From an uncultured Clostridia bacterium (GTDB taxonomy: Bacteria; Bacillota; Clostridia; Christensenellales; Pumilibacteraceae), in NCBI GenBank assembly GCA_947589145.1, contig CANQCB010000042.1, positions 1 through 11,563 of the forward strand: a stretch of DNA of 11,563 nt. The letters are read 5' to 3'. Made by a program: the position numbers and the translations under genes. Below the pieces are notes generated by a model, which saw only the letters and a list, made by a program, of their open reading frames with translations, was not told the origin of the DNA and searched no databases. This document shows positions 5,027-11,563 of the stretch, one piece after another. Numbering within the stretch: position 1 is the stretch's first letter; each line of letters begins with the position of its first letter.

Positions 5027-6493
5027 ATGGATAAAATCATCAAAGAAGGTCTGACGTTTGACGACGTATTGCTCATTCCCGCGAAGAGCAACGTCGTACC
5101 AAAGGACGTAAGTCTCAAAACCGAACTGACAAAGGAGATAAAACTCAATATACCGCTTGTTTCCGCGGCAATGGACACGGTAACCGAGTCCAAACTTGCC
5201 ATAGCCATGGCGCGCGAGGGCGGTATCGGTATTATCCACAAAAACCTTTCGATAGAGGAGCAAGTCGAACATGTCGACAAGGTAAAGCGCAGCGAAAACG
5301 GCGTAATAAACGACCCGTTCTCTCTTTCGCGGGATCATAAACTCATCGACGCGCTCAACCTCATGCAGAAGTACCGCATATCCGGCGTGCCCATTACCGA
5401 TCGGGACGGCAAACTCGTCGGCATACTGACCAACCGCGATCTTCGTTTCGAGGAAAACTTCAACCGTTCCATCGACGAAGTAATGACGAAGGACAATCTC
5501 ATAACCGCACCCGAGGGCACGACTCTCGAAGAGGCAAAACGCATACTTGCCGCGCACCGTATCGAGAAACTGCCCATTGTGGACAAGAATTTCCGCCTCA
5601 AAGGGCTTATAACGATAAAAGACATCGAAAAGGTGATCAAATATCCCAACAGCGCAAAAGACTCCAAGGGCAGACTTCTTTGCGGCGCGGCTATCGGCGC
5701 GGGCGCGGACTGTCTGGAACGCGCTTCGGCGCTTGTAAAAGCGGGCGTGGACATTCTTGCGCTCGACTCCGCGCACGGACACAATTCCAACGTGCTTAAC
5801 GCCGTGGAGAAGATCAAAAACGCTTTCCCGAATATCCCCGTGATCGCAGGCAACGTGGCGACGGCGGACGCGACCGAGGATCTCATAAAGCGCGGCGCGG
5901 ACGTTGTAAAAGTCGGCATGGGTCCCGGTTCTATATGCACGACCCGAATAGTCGCGGGTATCGGCGTACCTCAGATCACCGCAATAATGGATTGCAGCGA
6001 GAGAGCGGACAAGTTCGGAAAGACGACGATAGGCGACGGCGGCATAAAATATTCGGGCGATATAACCAAAGCGATCGCGGCGGGCGCAAACGCCGTCATG
6101 CTCGGTTCGCTTTTTGCGGGCACGGAAGAAAGCCCGGGAGAACTCGAAATTTATCAGGGCAGATCTTTCAAGGCATATCGCGGCATGGGCAGCCTCGGCG
6201 CAATGCCTCTCGGCAGTAAGGACAGATATTTTCAGGGCGACGTTTCGACGACGACCAAACTCGTTCCCGAGGGCGTGGAAGGCCGCGTGCCTTTCCGCGG
6301 CGCGCTCGCCGACATTATCTATCAGCTCATCGGCGGTCTCCGCAGCGGTATGGGCTATGTCGGGCAGTCGACGATAGAAGGACTTCGTCGCAACGCGCGC
6401 TTCGTCAAAATAACGAGCGCTTCTCTCGTGGAGAGCCACCCTCACGATATATCGATAACCAAAGAAGCCCCCAACTATTCGCCCAAAGGGTAA
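5027..6493 (+). CDS. guaB: Inosine-5'-monophosphate dehydrogenase
   Basis: GuaB oxidises IMP to XMP with NAD+, the rate-limiting step of guanine nucleotide synthesis, as a cytosolic tetramer. The 488 residues cover the full family length. A barrel N-half (1-90) starts TFDDVLLIPA; a Bateman module of two CBS domains (about 94-205) is inserted; the barrel then resumes. Visible catalytic parts are LDSAHGH (Asp247 region), the GPGSICTTR loop with nucleophile Cys304, the phosphate-binding IGDGGI, the YRGMGS segment, and the mobile flap with the Arg400-Tyr401 dyad (KDRYFQ) followed by PEGVEGRVPF. AAGGAG (5015-5020) lies 6 nt before the ATG. No purine riboswitch or PurR-like site is evident in the 52-nt upstream gap. 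tilS follows after 13 nt. Confidence 0.97.
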   Translation: MDKIIKEGLTFDDVLLIPAKSNVVPKDVSLKTELTKEIKLNIPLVSAAMDTVTESKLAIAMAREGGIGIIHKNLSIEEQVEHVDKVKRSENGVINDPFSLSRDHKLIDALNLMQKYRISGVPITDRDGKLVGILTNRDLRFEENFNRSIDEVMTKDNLITAPEGTTLEEAKRILAAHRIEKLPIVDKNFRLKGLITIKDIEKVIKYPNSAKDSKGRLLCGAAIGAGADCLERASALVKAGVDILALDSAHGHNSNVLNAVEKIKNAFPNIPVIAGNVATADATEDLIKRGADVVKVGMGPGSICTTRIVAGIGVPQITAIMDCSERADKFGKTTIGDGGIKYSGDITKAIAAGANAVMLGSLFAGTEESPGELEIYQGRSFKAYRGMGSLGAMPLGSKDRYFQGDVSTTTKLVPEGVEGRVPFRGALADIIYQLIGGLRSGMGYVGQSTIEGLRRNARFVKITSASLVESHPHDISITKEAPNYSPKG

Positions 6494-6506
6494 CGGCGCG
6501 AAAAAT

Positions 6507-7784
6507 ATGTTAGACAAAGTCGCCGATATTTTGAATCGAAATCTTCCCGAGTCGGGAAAGGTGGGCGTTGCCGTAAGCGGCGGCAGCGATTCTATGAGTT
6601 TGATAGATTGCGTCGTTCGCTACGGGCTTATCGACAAAGACCGCATTGTCGTGATCAACGTCGAGCACGGCATACGCGGAGAGGAATCGTTACGCGATTC
6701 CTTTTTCGTTAAGGAATATTGCGAAAGGAACGGACTGCGGCTTATTCGGGAGTCCGCGGACATACCGAGCAGAGCCAAGCAAAGCGGCAGGAGCATAGAG
6801 ACCGAGGCGAGGATATTCCGCAAGAGCGTTTTCGACCGCCTCGTAAAAAGCGAGGTGCGCGCGATACTGCTTGCCCATAACTTAAACGACCGCACGGAGA
6901 CCGTGCTTATGCACATATTCCGCGGCAGCGGACTGAAAGGGCTCGTGGGAATGACCGAGCACGACGGATATATCATTCGCCCTCTCATAAATTGCGACAA
7001 AAGCGAAATACTCGCGTACATTCGCGAGAACGACGTGCCTTACGTAGAGGACTCCACGAATGCGGACGACGCGTATTCGCGTAATTTTCTGAGGCTTAAA
7101 GTCCTTCCGCTTCTCCGCGAGAGATACGGCGGTCTCGACCGCGCCATAGCAAACCTTTCGGACATAGCCGCGCTTACCGTCAGCCCCCAATGCGTGGAAA
7201 AGGACGGCGATTCGGCGGTGATAAAAGAGGGCGACCTCTCGGGCGGAACGGTTATTTTTGCCCTGGAAAAGGTCGGACTTGCGGCGGATTACACCAAAAA
7301 ACACGTGGACTCGGTGCTCGCGCTCAAAGAAAAACCGACGGGAACGGGCGTGGATCTGCCGCACGGATTCCGCGCGGAGAGGGAGAGCGGCGGAGTACGC
7401 GTATTCCGTAAAACCGAGCGTCGGGAAACGGAAATACCTTTTTGCATAGGCAAAACCGTTGTCGGCGACAGAACGGTGGAAATAACGCGGACGCAGTCCG
7501 AAGCGGATAAAACGGGCACGGTGCTCGACGTTGACGCGCTCCCCGACGGCGCGGTGATAAGGACGCGCAGGGACGGCGACATTTTCACTCCTTTCGGCGG
7601 CGGCTCGAAACCGCTTTCCGATTGGCTCATAGACAAGAAAATACCGAGATATAAACGCGAAACGCTTTTATACGTTGCCGCGGGCAGTGAGATTTACGCG
7701 GTCGTCGGCGTGTGCACGGGAGAAAAAGCGAAGATAACGGAAAGTACGAAAAACGCCGTGCGCGTCGCGGTTTTCGAGGGATAA
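6507..7784 (+). CDS. tilS: tRNA(Ile)-lysidine synthase
   Basis: TilS adds lysine to C34 of the CAU-anticodon tRNA-Ile using ATP, changing its decoding from AUG to AUA. This matters here because ATA codons are frequent in this window. The 425-residue protein has the N-terminal PP-loop ATPase with SGGSDS (24-29), VEHGIRG (52-58), an AHNLNDRTET segment (123-132), and the RGSGLKGL and DSTNADDAYSRNFLR (182-196) motifs. A C-terminal TilS_C domain (about 345-415) includes RTRRDGD and LSDWLIDKKIPRYKRE. The family motif is normally HHxDDQxET; here it reads HNLNDRTET, keeping the second Asp and ET. There is only a distant AAAGGG before the ATG, so coupling to guaB is likely. Confidence 0.95.
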   Translation: MLDKVADILNRNLPESGKVGVAVSGGSDSMSLIDCVVRYGLIDKDRIVVINVEHGIRGEESLRDSFFVKEYCERNGLRLIRESADIPSRAKQSGRSIETEARIFRKSVFDRLVKSEVRAILLAHNLNDRTETVLMHIFRGSGLKGLVGMTEHDGYIIRPLINCDKSEILAYIRENDVPYVEDSTNADDAYSRNFLRLKVLPLLRERYGGLDRAIANLSDIAALTVSPQCVEKDGDSAVIKEGDLSGGTVIFALEKVGLAADYTKKHVDSVLALKEKPTGTGVDLPHGFRAERESGGVRVFRKTERRETEIPFCIGKTVVGDRTVEITRTQSEADKTGTVLDVDALPDGAVIRTRRDGDIFTPFGGGSKPLSDWLIDKKIPRYKRETLLYVAAGSEIYAVVGVCTGEKAKITESTKNAVRVAVFEG

Positions 7785-8468
7785 ATGGAAAGTATCAGCG
7801 ACCTTCAAACACACGGCTTGAAGTTCATTCAGGACGATAAATATTTTCCTTTCGGTACGGACGGCGTCGAACTCGCCAACTTCGTGACGGGCGGCAAAAG
7901 CGACAGAGCGATAGACCTCGGCACGGGCACGGGCATAGTCCCCGTACTCGCTTGCGGCAAAAAGGGCATACCGTTTACGGCGGTGGAAATTCAAAAAGAC
8001 ATAGCCGATCTTGCGCGGCGCAACGCCGAACTCAACGGATTGCCGATAGAAGTGCTCAATATGCGCGTTCAAGACCTGCGCAAAAAATTTTCGGCAGGGA
8101 GTTTTACGATAGTGACCTGCAATCCGCCTTACCGCAAGGCGCGCAGCGGCGAAGCGACCGCGAACGAGGCGGTACGCATAGCCCGCCACGAGGTGGAAAT
8201 GACGCTTGCCGACGTTCTCGACGCGGCGGCGTATCTGCTTCCGACGGGAGGCAAACTCTTTATGGTGCACATAACCGAGCGGTTGGACGAAGTCATTGCG
8301 GAAGCCGCAGCCCGCCGCCTCGCTCCCAAGACGCTCCAAATTCTCCGCCCGTCCTCGAAAAAGCCGCATATTTTCCTGATAAAATGCGTAAAGGACGGCA
8401 AACAGGGGTTGGAAGTCTTACCCGAGCGCGACGTTTTGGGCAGCACGGGCTTGGACTATCCGCAATAG
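7785..8468 (+). CDS. trmN6: tRNA1(Val) adenine-37 N6-methyltransferase (TrmN6/YabB type)
   Basis: This 227-residue SAM-dependent methyltransferase shows FPFGTDGVELANF near the N-terminus, typical of the YabB/YfiC (TrmN6) group. It has motif I DLGTGTGI (44-51) for SAM binding, an acidic VEIQ after strand 2 (Glu68), and the amino-methyltransferase motif NPPY (113-116). The predicted reaction is m6A formation at position 37 of tRNA-Val; the exact tRNA is inferred from the family. Its start codon directly follows the tilS stop (TAAATG), with GAGGG 4 nt upstream at the end of tilS. The next gene is rsmI, matching the yabB-yabC neighbourhood in Bacillus. Confidence 0.9.
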   Translation: MESISDLQTHGLKFIQDDKYFPFGTDGVELANFVTGGKSDRAIDLGTGTGIVPVLACGKKGIPFTAVEIQKDIADLARRNAELNGLPIEVLNMRVQDLRKKFSAGSFTIVTCNPPYRKARSGEATANEAVRIARHEVEMTLADVLDAAAYLLPTGGKLFMVHITERLDEVIAEAAARRLAPKTLQILRPSSKKPHIFLIKCVKDGKQGLEVLPERDVLGSTGLDYPQ

Positions 8469-8497
8469 CCGCCGAAATACGATTACGGAATAAAGAA

Positions 8498-9298
8498 ATG
8501 TTGAGTATAGTAGTAACGCCAATAGGAAATCTTTCGGATATGACTTACCGCGCGGTTGAGACTCTCAAAAGCGCGGATCTCATTCTGTGCGAGGACACGC
8601 GACATTCCGCGGTGCTCCTCTCTCACTACGGTATAAAAACCCCCACGCGCTCATACGAGAAGTTCAGCGAAAGCAAACAGGCGGAAAAAATAGCGGATAT
8701 GCTCGAAGCGGGCAGGAACATTGCGCTGATCTCCGACGCGGGTACGCCGGTGATCTCCGACCCCGGCAACGCGCTCGTCAGGCGTCTGAAAGAGCGCGGT
8801 TTGGAATACACCGTTGTCGGAAGCGGTTGCGCGGCGATCAGCGCGCTCGTGCTTTCGGGTTTCGACCCCTCGTCATTTTGCTTCGTCGGATTTTTGCCCG
8901 AAAAAAACGCCGACCGCAAACGCCTCATGGAAAAATTCGTCTCTCTTCAAAGCACGCTCATATTCTACGTTGCGCCGCACGACGTACAAAAAGACGTTGA
9001 ATTCCTCGGCGAAACGTTGGGAGAGAGGAACGCCTGTCTCGTGCGCGAGATTTCCAAACTCCACGAGGATAAAATAGATTTTCGCTTGCCCGATATTCCC
9101 GAAACGGCGACGCTGAAAGGGGAAATGGTATTGATAGTCGAGGGCGCGTCGGGCAACGCGCTGAACGCTCTCACGGTCGAGGAGCATTATAAAAAGTACG
9201 TTGCGGACGGAATGACGGAAAAGGACGCCATGAAAGCGGTTGCGCGCGACCGCGGCGTGTCAAAAAGCGAAATATACTCCGAAATCAAAAAACTATAA
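8498..9298 (+). CDS. rsmI: 16S rRNA (cytidine-1402 2'-O)-methyltransferase
   Basis: RsmI methylates the 2'-OH of C1402 in the 16S rRNA decoding centre, using SAM. The 266-residue protein has the tetrapyrrole-methylase fold: VVTPIGNLSDMTYRAV (5-20), LILCEDTRHS (28-37), ALISDAGTPVISDPG (76-90), VVGSGCAAISALVLSGF and FVGFLPEK. The C-terminus has the RsmI tail helices (KKYVADGMTEKDAMKAVARD). I start at the ATG at 8498, which gives the family N-terminus. Only a weak GGA precedes it, 8 nt away. It lies 29 nt after trmN6. No terminator is visible before the next promoter at 9301. Confidence 0.95.
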   Translation: MLSIVVTPIGNLSDMTYRAVETLKSADLILCEDTRHSAVLLSHYGIKTPTRSYEKFSESKQAEKIADMLEAGRNIALISDAGTPVISDPGNALVRRLKERGLEYTVVGSGCAAISALVLSGFDPSSFCFVGFLPEKNADRKRLMEKFVSLQSTLIFYVAPHDVQKDVEFLGETLGERNACLVREISKLHEDKIDFRLPDIPETATLKGEMVLIVEGASGNALNALTVEEHYKKYVADGMTEKDAMKAVARDRGVSKSEIYSEIKKL

Positions 9299-9300
9299 TA

Positions 9301-9330
9301 TTGACAGGCGACGGGAAAGTGTGTTAAAAT
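9301..9330 (+). promoter_or_regulatory. Promoter of the TetR-dnaA unit
   Basis: A perfect -35 TTGACA (9301-9306), an 18-nt spacer and TAAAAT (9325-9330) form a strong SigA promoter. The ATG at 9336 begins five bases after the -10, so the predicted start point is at or within a base or two of the A of ATG, implying a leaderless mRNA. I see no convincing palindromic operator here, although a TetR-type product would be expected to bind near its own promoter. Confidence 0.75.
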
Positions 9331-9335
9331 AAAAT

Positions 9336-9920
9336 ATGCAGACCAAAAAGAAGGAAATCGAATACCGCATAAAGGAAGCGGCAAAGAACGAGTTTTTTGA
9401 AAAGGGTTATAAAAATGGCAGTATAAGCCGAATAGCAAAGGCGGCAAAAGTGCCGATCGGCAATCTGTATCGTTATTTTCCGAGCAAGAAAGCCCTGCTT
9501 GACGGCGTGGTAAAGGAAGCGTACGACTTCATTCCGAAGTTCATAACCGACCTTGCCGGCACGGCGACGCTACGCGAAATGCCCCTCGAAGAGTTTTCGG
9601 TTTTTATCGCGAAAGAGCTGTATCGGGTATTTTGGCGAAGCAGAGCGGAACTTAACATTTTGTTGCATAAATGTCAGGGCACCGAGTATGAGTATTTCAA
9701 AGACGCGGTGAACGAACGGATATACAATATCATCGTAAACCGCAATTTCGGCGACAGAAAAATTTCGGATTCCGAGCGGATTTTGTCGAAAGTGGTCGCG
9801 AACGGGTATTTGGACGGAGTGCTCGAAGTCCTGAATACCGAATGGAGAGAGGAAAGGTTCACCGAACTCATTCAAAAAATAACCTTGTTTTTCTTCAAAG
9901 AATTCAAATCGAGAGGATAA
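9336..9920 (+). CDS. TetR/AcrR-family transcriptional regulator
   Basis: The 194-residue protein has an N-terminal TetR helix-turn-helix (about 9-56): IKEAAKNEFFEKGYKNGSI is helix 1 and its turn, and IAKAAKVPIGNLYRYFPSK is the recognition helix region with the family GxLYxYFxxK pattern. The C-terminal 140 residues are a variable helical ligand/dimer domain with no recognisable ligand group. It acts as a dimeric DNA-binding repressor by family; the ligand and targets are unknown. It has its own promoter and no SD. dnaA begins 4 nt after its stop, so the two are almost surely on one transcript. It could regulate dnaA indirectly by repressing its own promoter; this is inference. Codon use resembles the neighbours. 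Confidence 0.9.
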   Translation: MQTKKKEIEYRIKEAAKNEFFEKGYKNGSISRIAKAAKVPIGNLYRYFPSKKALLDGVVKEAYDFIPKFITDLAGTATLREMPLEEFSVFIAKELYRVFWRSRAELNILLHKCQGTEYEYFKDAVNERIYNIIVNRNFGDRKISDSERILSKVVANGYLDGVLEVLNTEWREERFTELIQKITLFFFKEFKSRG

Positions 9921-9924
9921 TCGA

Positions 9925-11268
9925 ATGAAAAGTGCAAGTGAAATATGGAGAGACATGTTGTCGGATCTTGAAACGGAGTGCAGCGCCGTAAGTTTTGACG
10001 TGTGGATCAAAACGCTCGAACCGTATGTAGTCGACGACAACCGTCTCGTACTCGTCGCCACCAACGAGGAACATAAGAATAAGGTCAATTCCAGCCATAA
10101 AATCATAATCAAACTCGTCGCGCAAAAGGTCGCGCCCTTTCTCCGCGACATAATAATAATCGAGAACGGGGAAAAGAACTTATACGGCGACGGCGAAGAA
10201 AATATTGCCGAGAAAAAAATCACGGCGAATTATGCGGTGGGTACGCCGATAAATCCCAAATATAACTTCGAAGAATTCGTGGTCGGGAAGTGCAACGAGT
10301 TCGCGGTAGCCGCCGCTCACGCGGTCAGCGACGCCCCGGGGCAGAAGTTCAACCCCCTCTTTATCTATGGCGGCGTAGGTCTCGGAAAAACGCACATAAT
10401 GCACGCGATAGGAAATTCGCTCCTCGTTTCCAACCCGGAAATGAAGATAATCTACGTTTCCTCGGAAAAATTTCTCAACGACTTTATCAATTCCATAAGC
10501 AGCGGCAAAGACTCTCAACTGTCTTTCCGCGATAAATATCGCAGCGCCGACGTTCTCATGATCGACGATATCCAATTCATATCGGGAAAAGAGCGCACGC
10601 AGGAAGAACTTTTCCACACTTTCAACGATCTTCACGACGCGGGGAAACAACTTGTGTTCACTTCGGATCGTCCGCCCGCCGAAATACCCGACCTCGAAGA
10701 CCGACTTCGCAGTCGCTTCGAGTGGGGACTTATAACGGATATTCAACCCCCGGATATCGAGACGAGAATAGCCATTCTCAATAAAAAGGCGCAAAAACTC
10801 CAAGTCAACATTCCCACCGACGTGCTCACGTTTATGGCGGAAAAGATAGAGAACAACATTCGCGAAATGGAAAGTCTCCTGAACAAAGTGGTATTCCTTT
10901 CGGGACTTACCAACCGCCCTCCGACGATAGACCTCGTGCGCGATACGCTCAAAGACTACCGCAACGTTACCGATGAAAAAATAAGTCCCAACGTGATAAT
11001 AGACAGCGTTTGTCACTATTTCGGGCTTACCAAAGACGAACTTCTCGGCAAAAAGAAGAACAAAGAGATCGTCGAACCGCGCCAGATATGCATGTATCTC
11101 ATGGCAGATCTTACCAATATGCCCCTCGAAACGGTGGGCAACCTCTGCGGCGGCCGCGACCACACCACCGTAATCCACGCCCGCGACAAAATCGAACGTC
11201 TTATGCCGACGTCGGAGAGGATTAAGACGGCCGTGGGGAATATTAAAAGCATTATATACAAGAAATGA
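9925..11268 (+). CDS. dnaA: Chromosomal replication initiator protein DnaA
   Basis: DnaA binds origin DNA boxes and, with ATP, melts the origin and loads DnaB. At 447 residues it is close to Bacillus DnaA. Domain I is 1-80 (EIWRDMLSDLE, SFDVWIKTLEP), followed by a short linker. Domain III starts at NPKYNFEEFVVG (110) with Walker A GGVGLGKTH (149-157), Walker B VLMIDDIQF (210-218), sensor I FTSDRPP, box VII RLRSRFEWGL (260-269) and sensor II NIREMES (311-317). Domain IV carries the DNA-binding signature GGRDHTTVIHA (409-419). All key residues are present, so this is probably the main initiator. The SD GAGG (9913-9916) is 8 nt from the ATG and lies within the TetR stop region. The usual rpmH/oriC upstream and dnaN downstream are absent. 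Confidence 0.97.
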   Translation: MKSASEIWRDMLSDLETECSAVSFDVWIKTLEPYVVDDNRLVLVATNEEHKNKVNSSHKIIIKLVAQKVAPFLRDIIIIENGEKNLYGDGEENIAEKKITANYAVGTPINPKYNFEEFVVGKCNEFAVAAAHAVSDAPGQKFNPLFIYGGVGLGKTHIMHAIGNSLLVSNPEMKIIYVSSEKFLNDFINSISSGKDSQLSFRDKYRSADVLMIDDIQFISGKERTQEELFHTFNDLHDAGKQLVFTSDRPPAEIPDLEDRLRSRFEWGLITDIQPPDIETRIAILNKKAQKLQVNIPTDVLTFMAEKIENNIREMESLLNKVVFLSGLTNRPPTIDLVRDTLKDYRNVTDEKISPNVIIDSVCHYFGLTKDELLGKKKNKEIVEPRQICMYLMADLTNMPLETVGNLCGGRDHTTVIHARDKIERLMPTSERIKTAVGNIKSIIYKK

Positions 11269-11563
11269 ACGGCGTATAGCGCCGCTCCCGCAGGGAAGTC
11301 ACATAGCACGCTGATACGCGCGCACCGACGAGCGTTATTGCTCAGTCATTTACGTTTTAAGTAAACTCCTTCGCATAACGTCGTCTCCCACACGTCTGAG
11401 CGGCACTCTGTGCCTTCCTGTTGCTTGGTTCGGTAAGGGACTTTTACAAGAAGAGTTATCTTATTGAAAAAACACAAAGTCGGAGCAATAAACAAAGCAG
11501 CAGATGTGCGTAGATTTTCGAGATAGGTGGCACGGAATTTGTATTGCGGAGCAAACGACCCCG
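11269..11563. other. Unassigned 295-nt region with several hairpins downstream of dnaA
   Basis: I find no convincing coding region, known riboswitch core, tmRNA, RNase P, SRP or 6S pattern here. What can be seen is a series of inverted repeats: CGGCG/CGCCG around TATAG (11270-11284), TCCC/GGGA (11286-11296), GAGC/GCTC around GTTATT (near 11330-11343), TTTAC/GTAAA (near 11350-11366), GCTCAG with CTGAGC enclosing it (about 11339-11345 and 11396-11402), and GGCAC-TCT-GTGCC (near 11402-11414). The first hairpin lacks a T-run, so it is not a standard terminator. There is no cluster of DnaA boxes. Base composition differs from the coding part. A structured RNA, an origin-like element of unusual type, or a decayed gene are all possible. 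Confidence 0.4.

Noticed and set aside
5232..5240. Perfect DnaA-box consensus TTATCCACA inside guaB
   Set aside because: It encodes the conserved GIIHKN part of IMP dehydrogenase (ATT ATC CAC AAA) and is solitary, so the match follows from coding constraint.
5009..6517. 502-codon open frame antisense to guaB
   Set aside because: It is the in-register complement of a strongly conserved gene; its residues are Arg/His/Tyr/Val-rich as expected for such a mirror, with no SD and no recognisable motif.
10610..10618. DnaA-box-like TTTTCCACA inside dnaA
   Set aside because: It encodes the conserved ELFHT stretch of DnaA and has no companion boxes nearby, so it does not indicate an origin or autoregulatory site.
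10180..11178. 332-codon open frame antisense to dnaA
   Set aside because: Same reason: a mirror of the dnaA reading frame with no motif or start signal.
11270..11296. Intrinsic terminator after dnaA
   Set aside because: Two small GC hairpins are present but no T-run follows on either strand, so I do not call a terminator.
11341..11460. Protein-like trace on the minus strand ending LLKT
   Set aside because: It is about 36 codons with no start or SD and unlike the codon style of the genome; too short to call a gene or a pseudogene.
11540..11563. tmRNA tag start suggested by GCAAACGAC near the window end
   Set aside because: None of the tmRNA 5' end (ATTCGAC motif) or its acceptor partner is visible upstream; a nine-base match is chance-level.

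Overview
The window (about 50% GC by eye, with many GCG, ATA and C-ending codons) looks like an origin-proximal chromosome segment of a low-to-mid GC Firmicute, most likely an uncultured clostridial lineage. Three things support this. The sua5-(arginine/tyrosine phosphatase)-rpiB block matches the Bacillus ywlC-ywlE-ywlF order. guaB, tilS, a yabB-type methyltransferase, rsmI (yabC) and dnaA all lie near the origin in Bacillus. The asd leader carries a Gram-positive-style lysine riboswitch ending in an intrinsic terminator. I assign no species.

Layout. Positions 1-324 (minus) hold the N-terminal part of asd. Its leader (325-556) contains a promoter, a complete five-helix lysine riboswitch and a terminator. 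Diverging from it is a small two-helix membrane protein with an acidic tail (641-973). This gene converges on, and overlaps by 105 nt, an opposite-strand four-helix membrane protein (869-1249). A compact, apparently bidirectional promoter at about 1257-1264 separates that gene from the plus-strand block sua5 (1289, TTG start), a YwlE-type phosphatase (2287) and rpiB (2816). Two unrecognised single-pass membrane-anchored proteins follow (3319 and 4072). Next come guaB (5027), tilS (6507), trmN6/yabB (7785) and rsmI (8498), closely packed. A TetR-type regulator (9336) with its own promoter sits 4 nt upstream of dnaA (9925-11268). The last 295 nt hold no recognisable gene but several hairpins.

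How the genes relate. Four products act on translation fidelity: Sua5 (t6A37 of tRNA), TilS (lysidine-34 of tRNA-Ile), TrmN6 (m6A37 of tRNA-Val) and RsmI (Cm1402 of 16S rRNA). The others cover lysine/threonine precursors (Asd), guanine nucleotides (GuaB), pentose phosphates (RpiB) and replication initiation (DnaA).

The most notable patterns are these: (1) five genes have a -10-like hexamer 5-10 nt before the ATG and no Shine-Dalgarno (SD) sequence, which suggests leaderless mRNAs, while most of the housekeeping genes have a good SD; (2) dnaA is the second gene behind a TetR regulator, with no dnaN or DnaA-box cluster next to it in this window; (3) two membrane-protein genes overlap antisense with codons in register; (4) the segment after dnaA is structured and unexplained. 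I saw no CRISPR array, insertion sequence, prophage, rRNA or tRNA gene.
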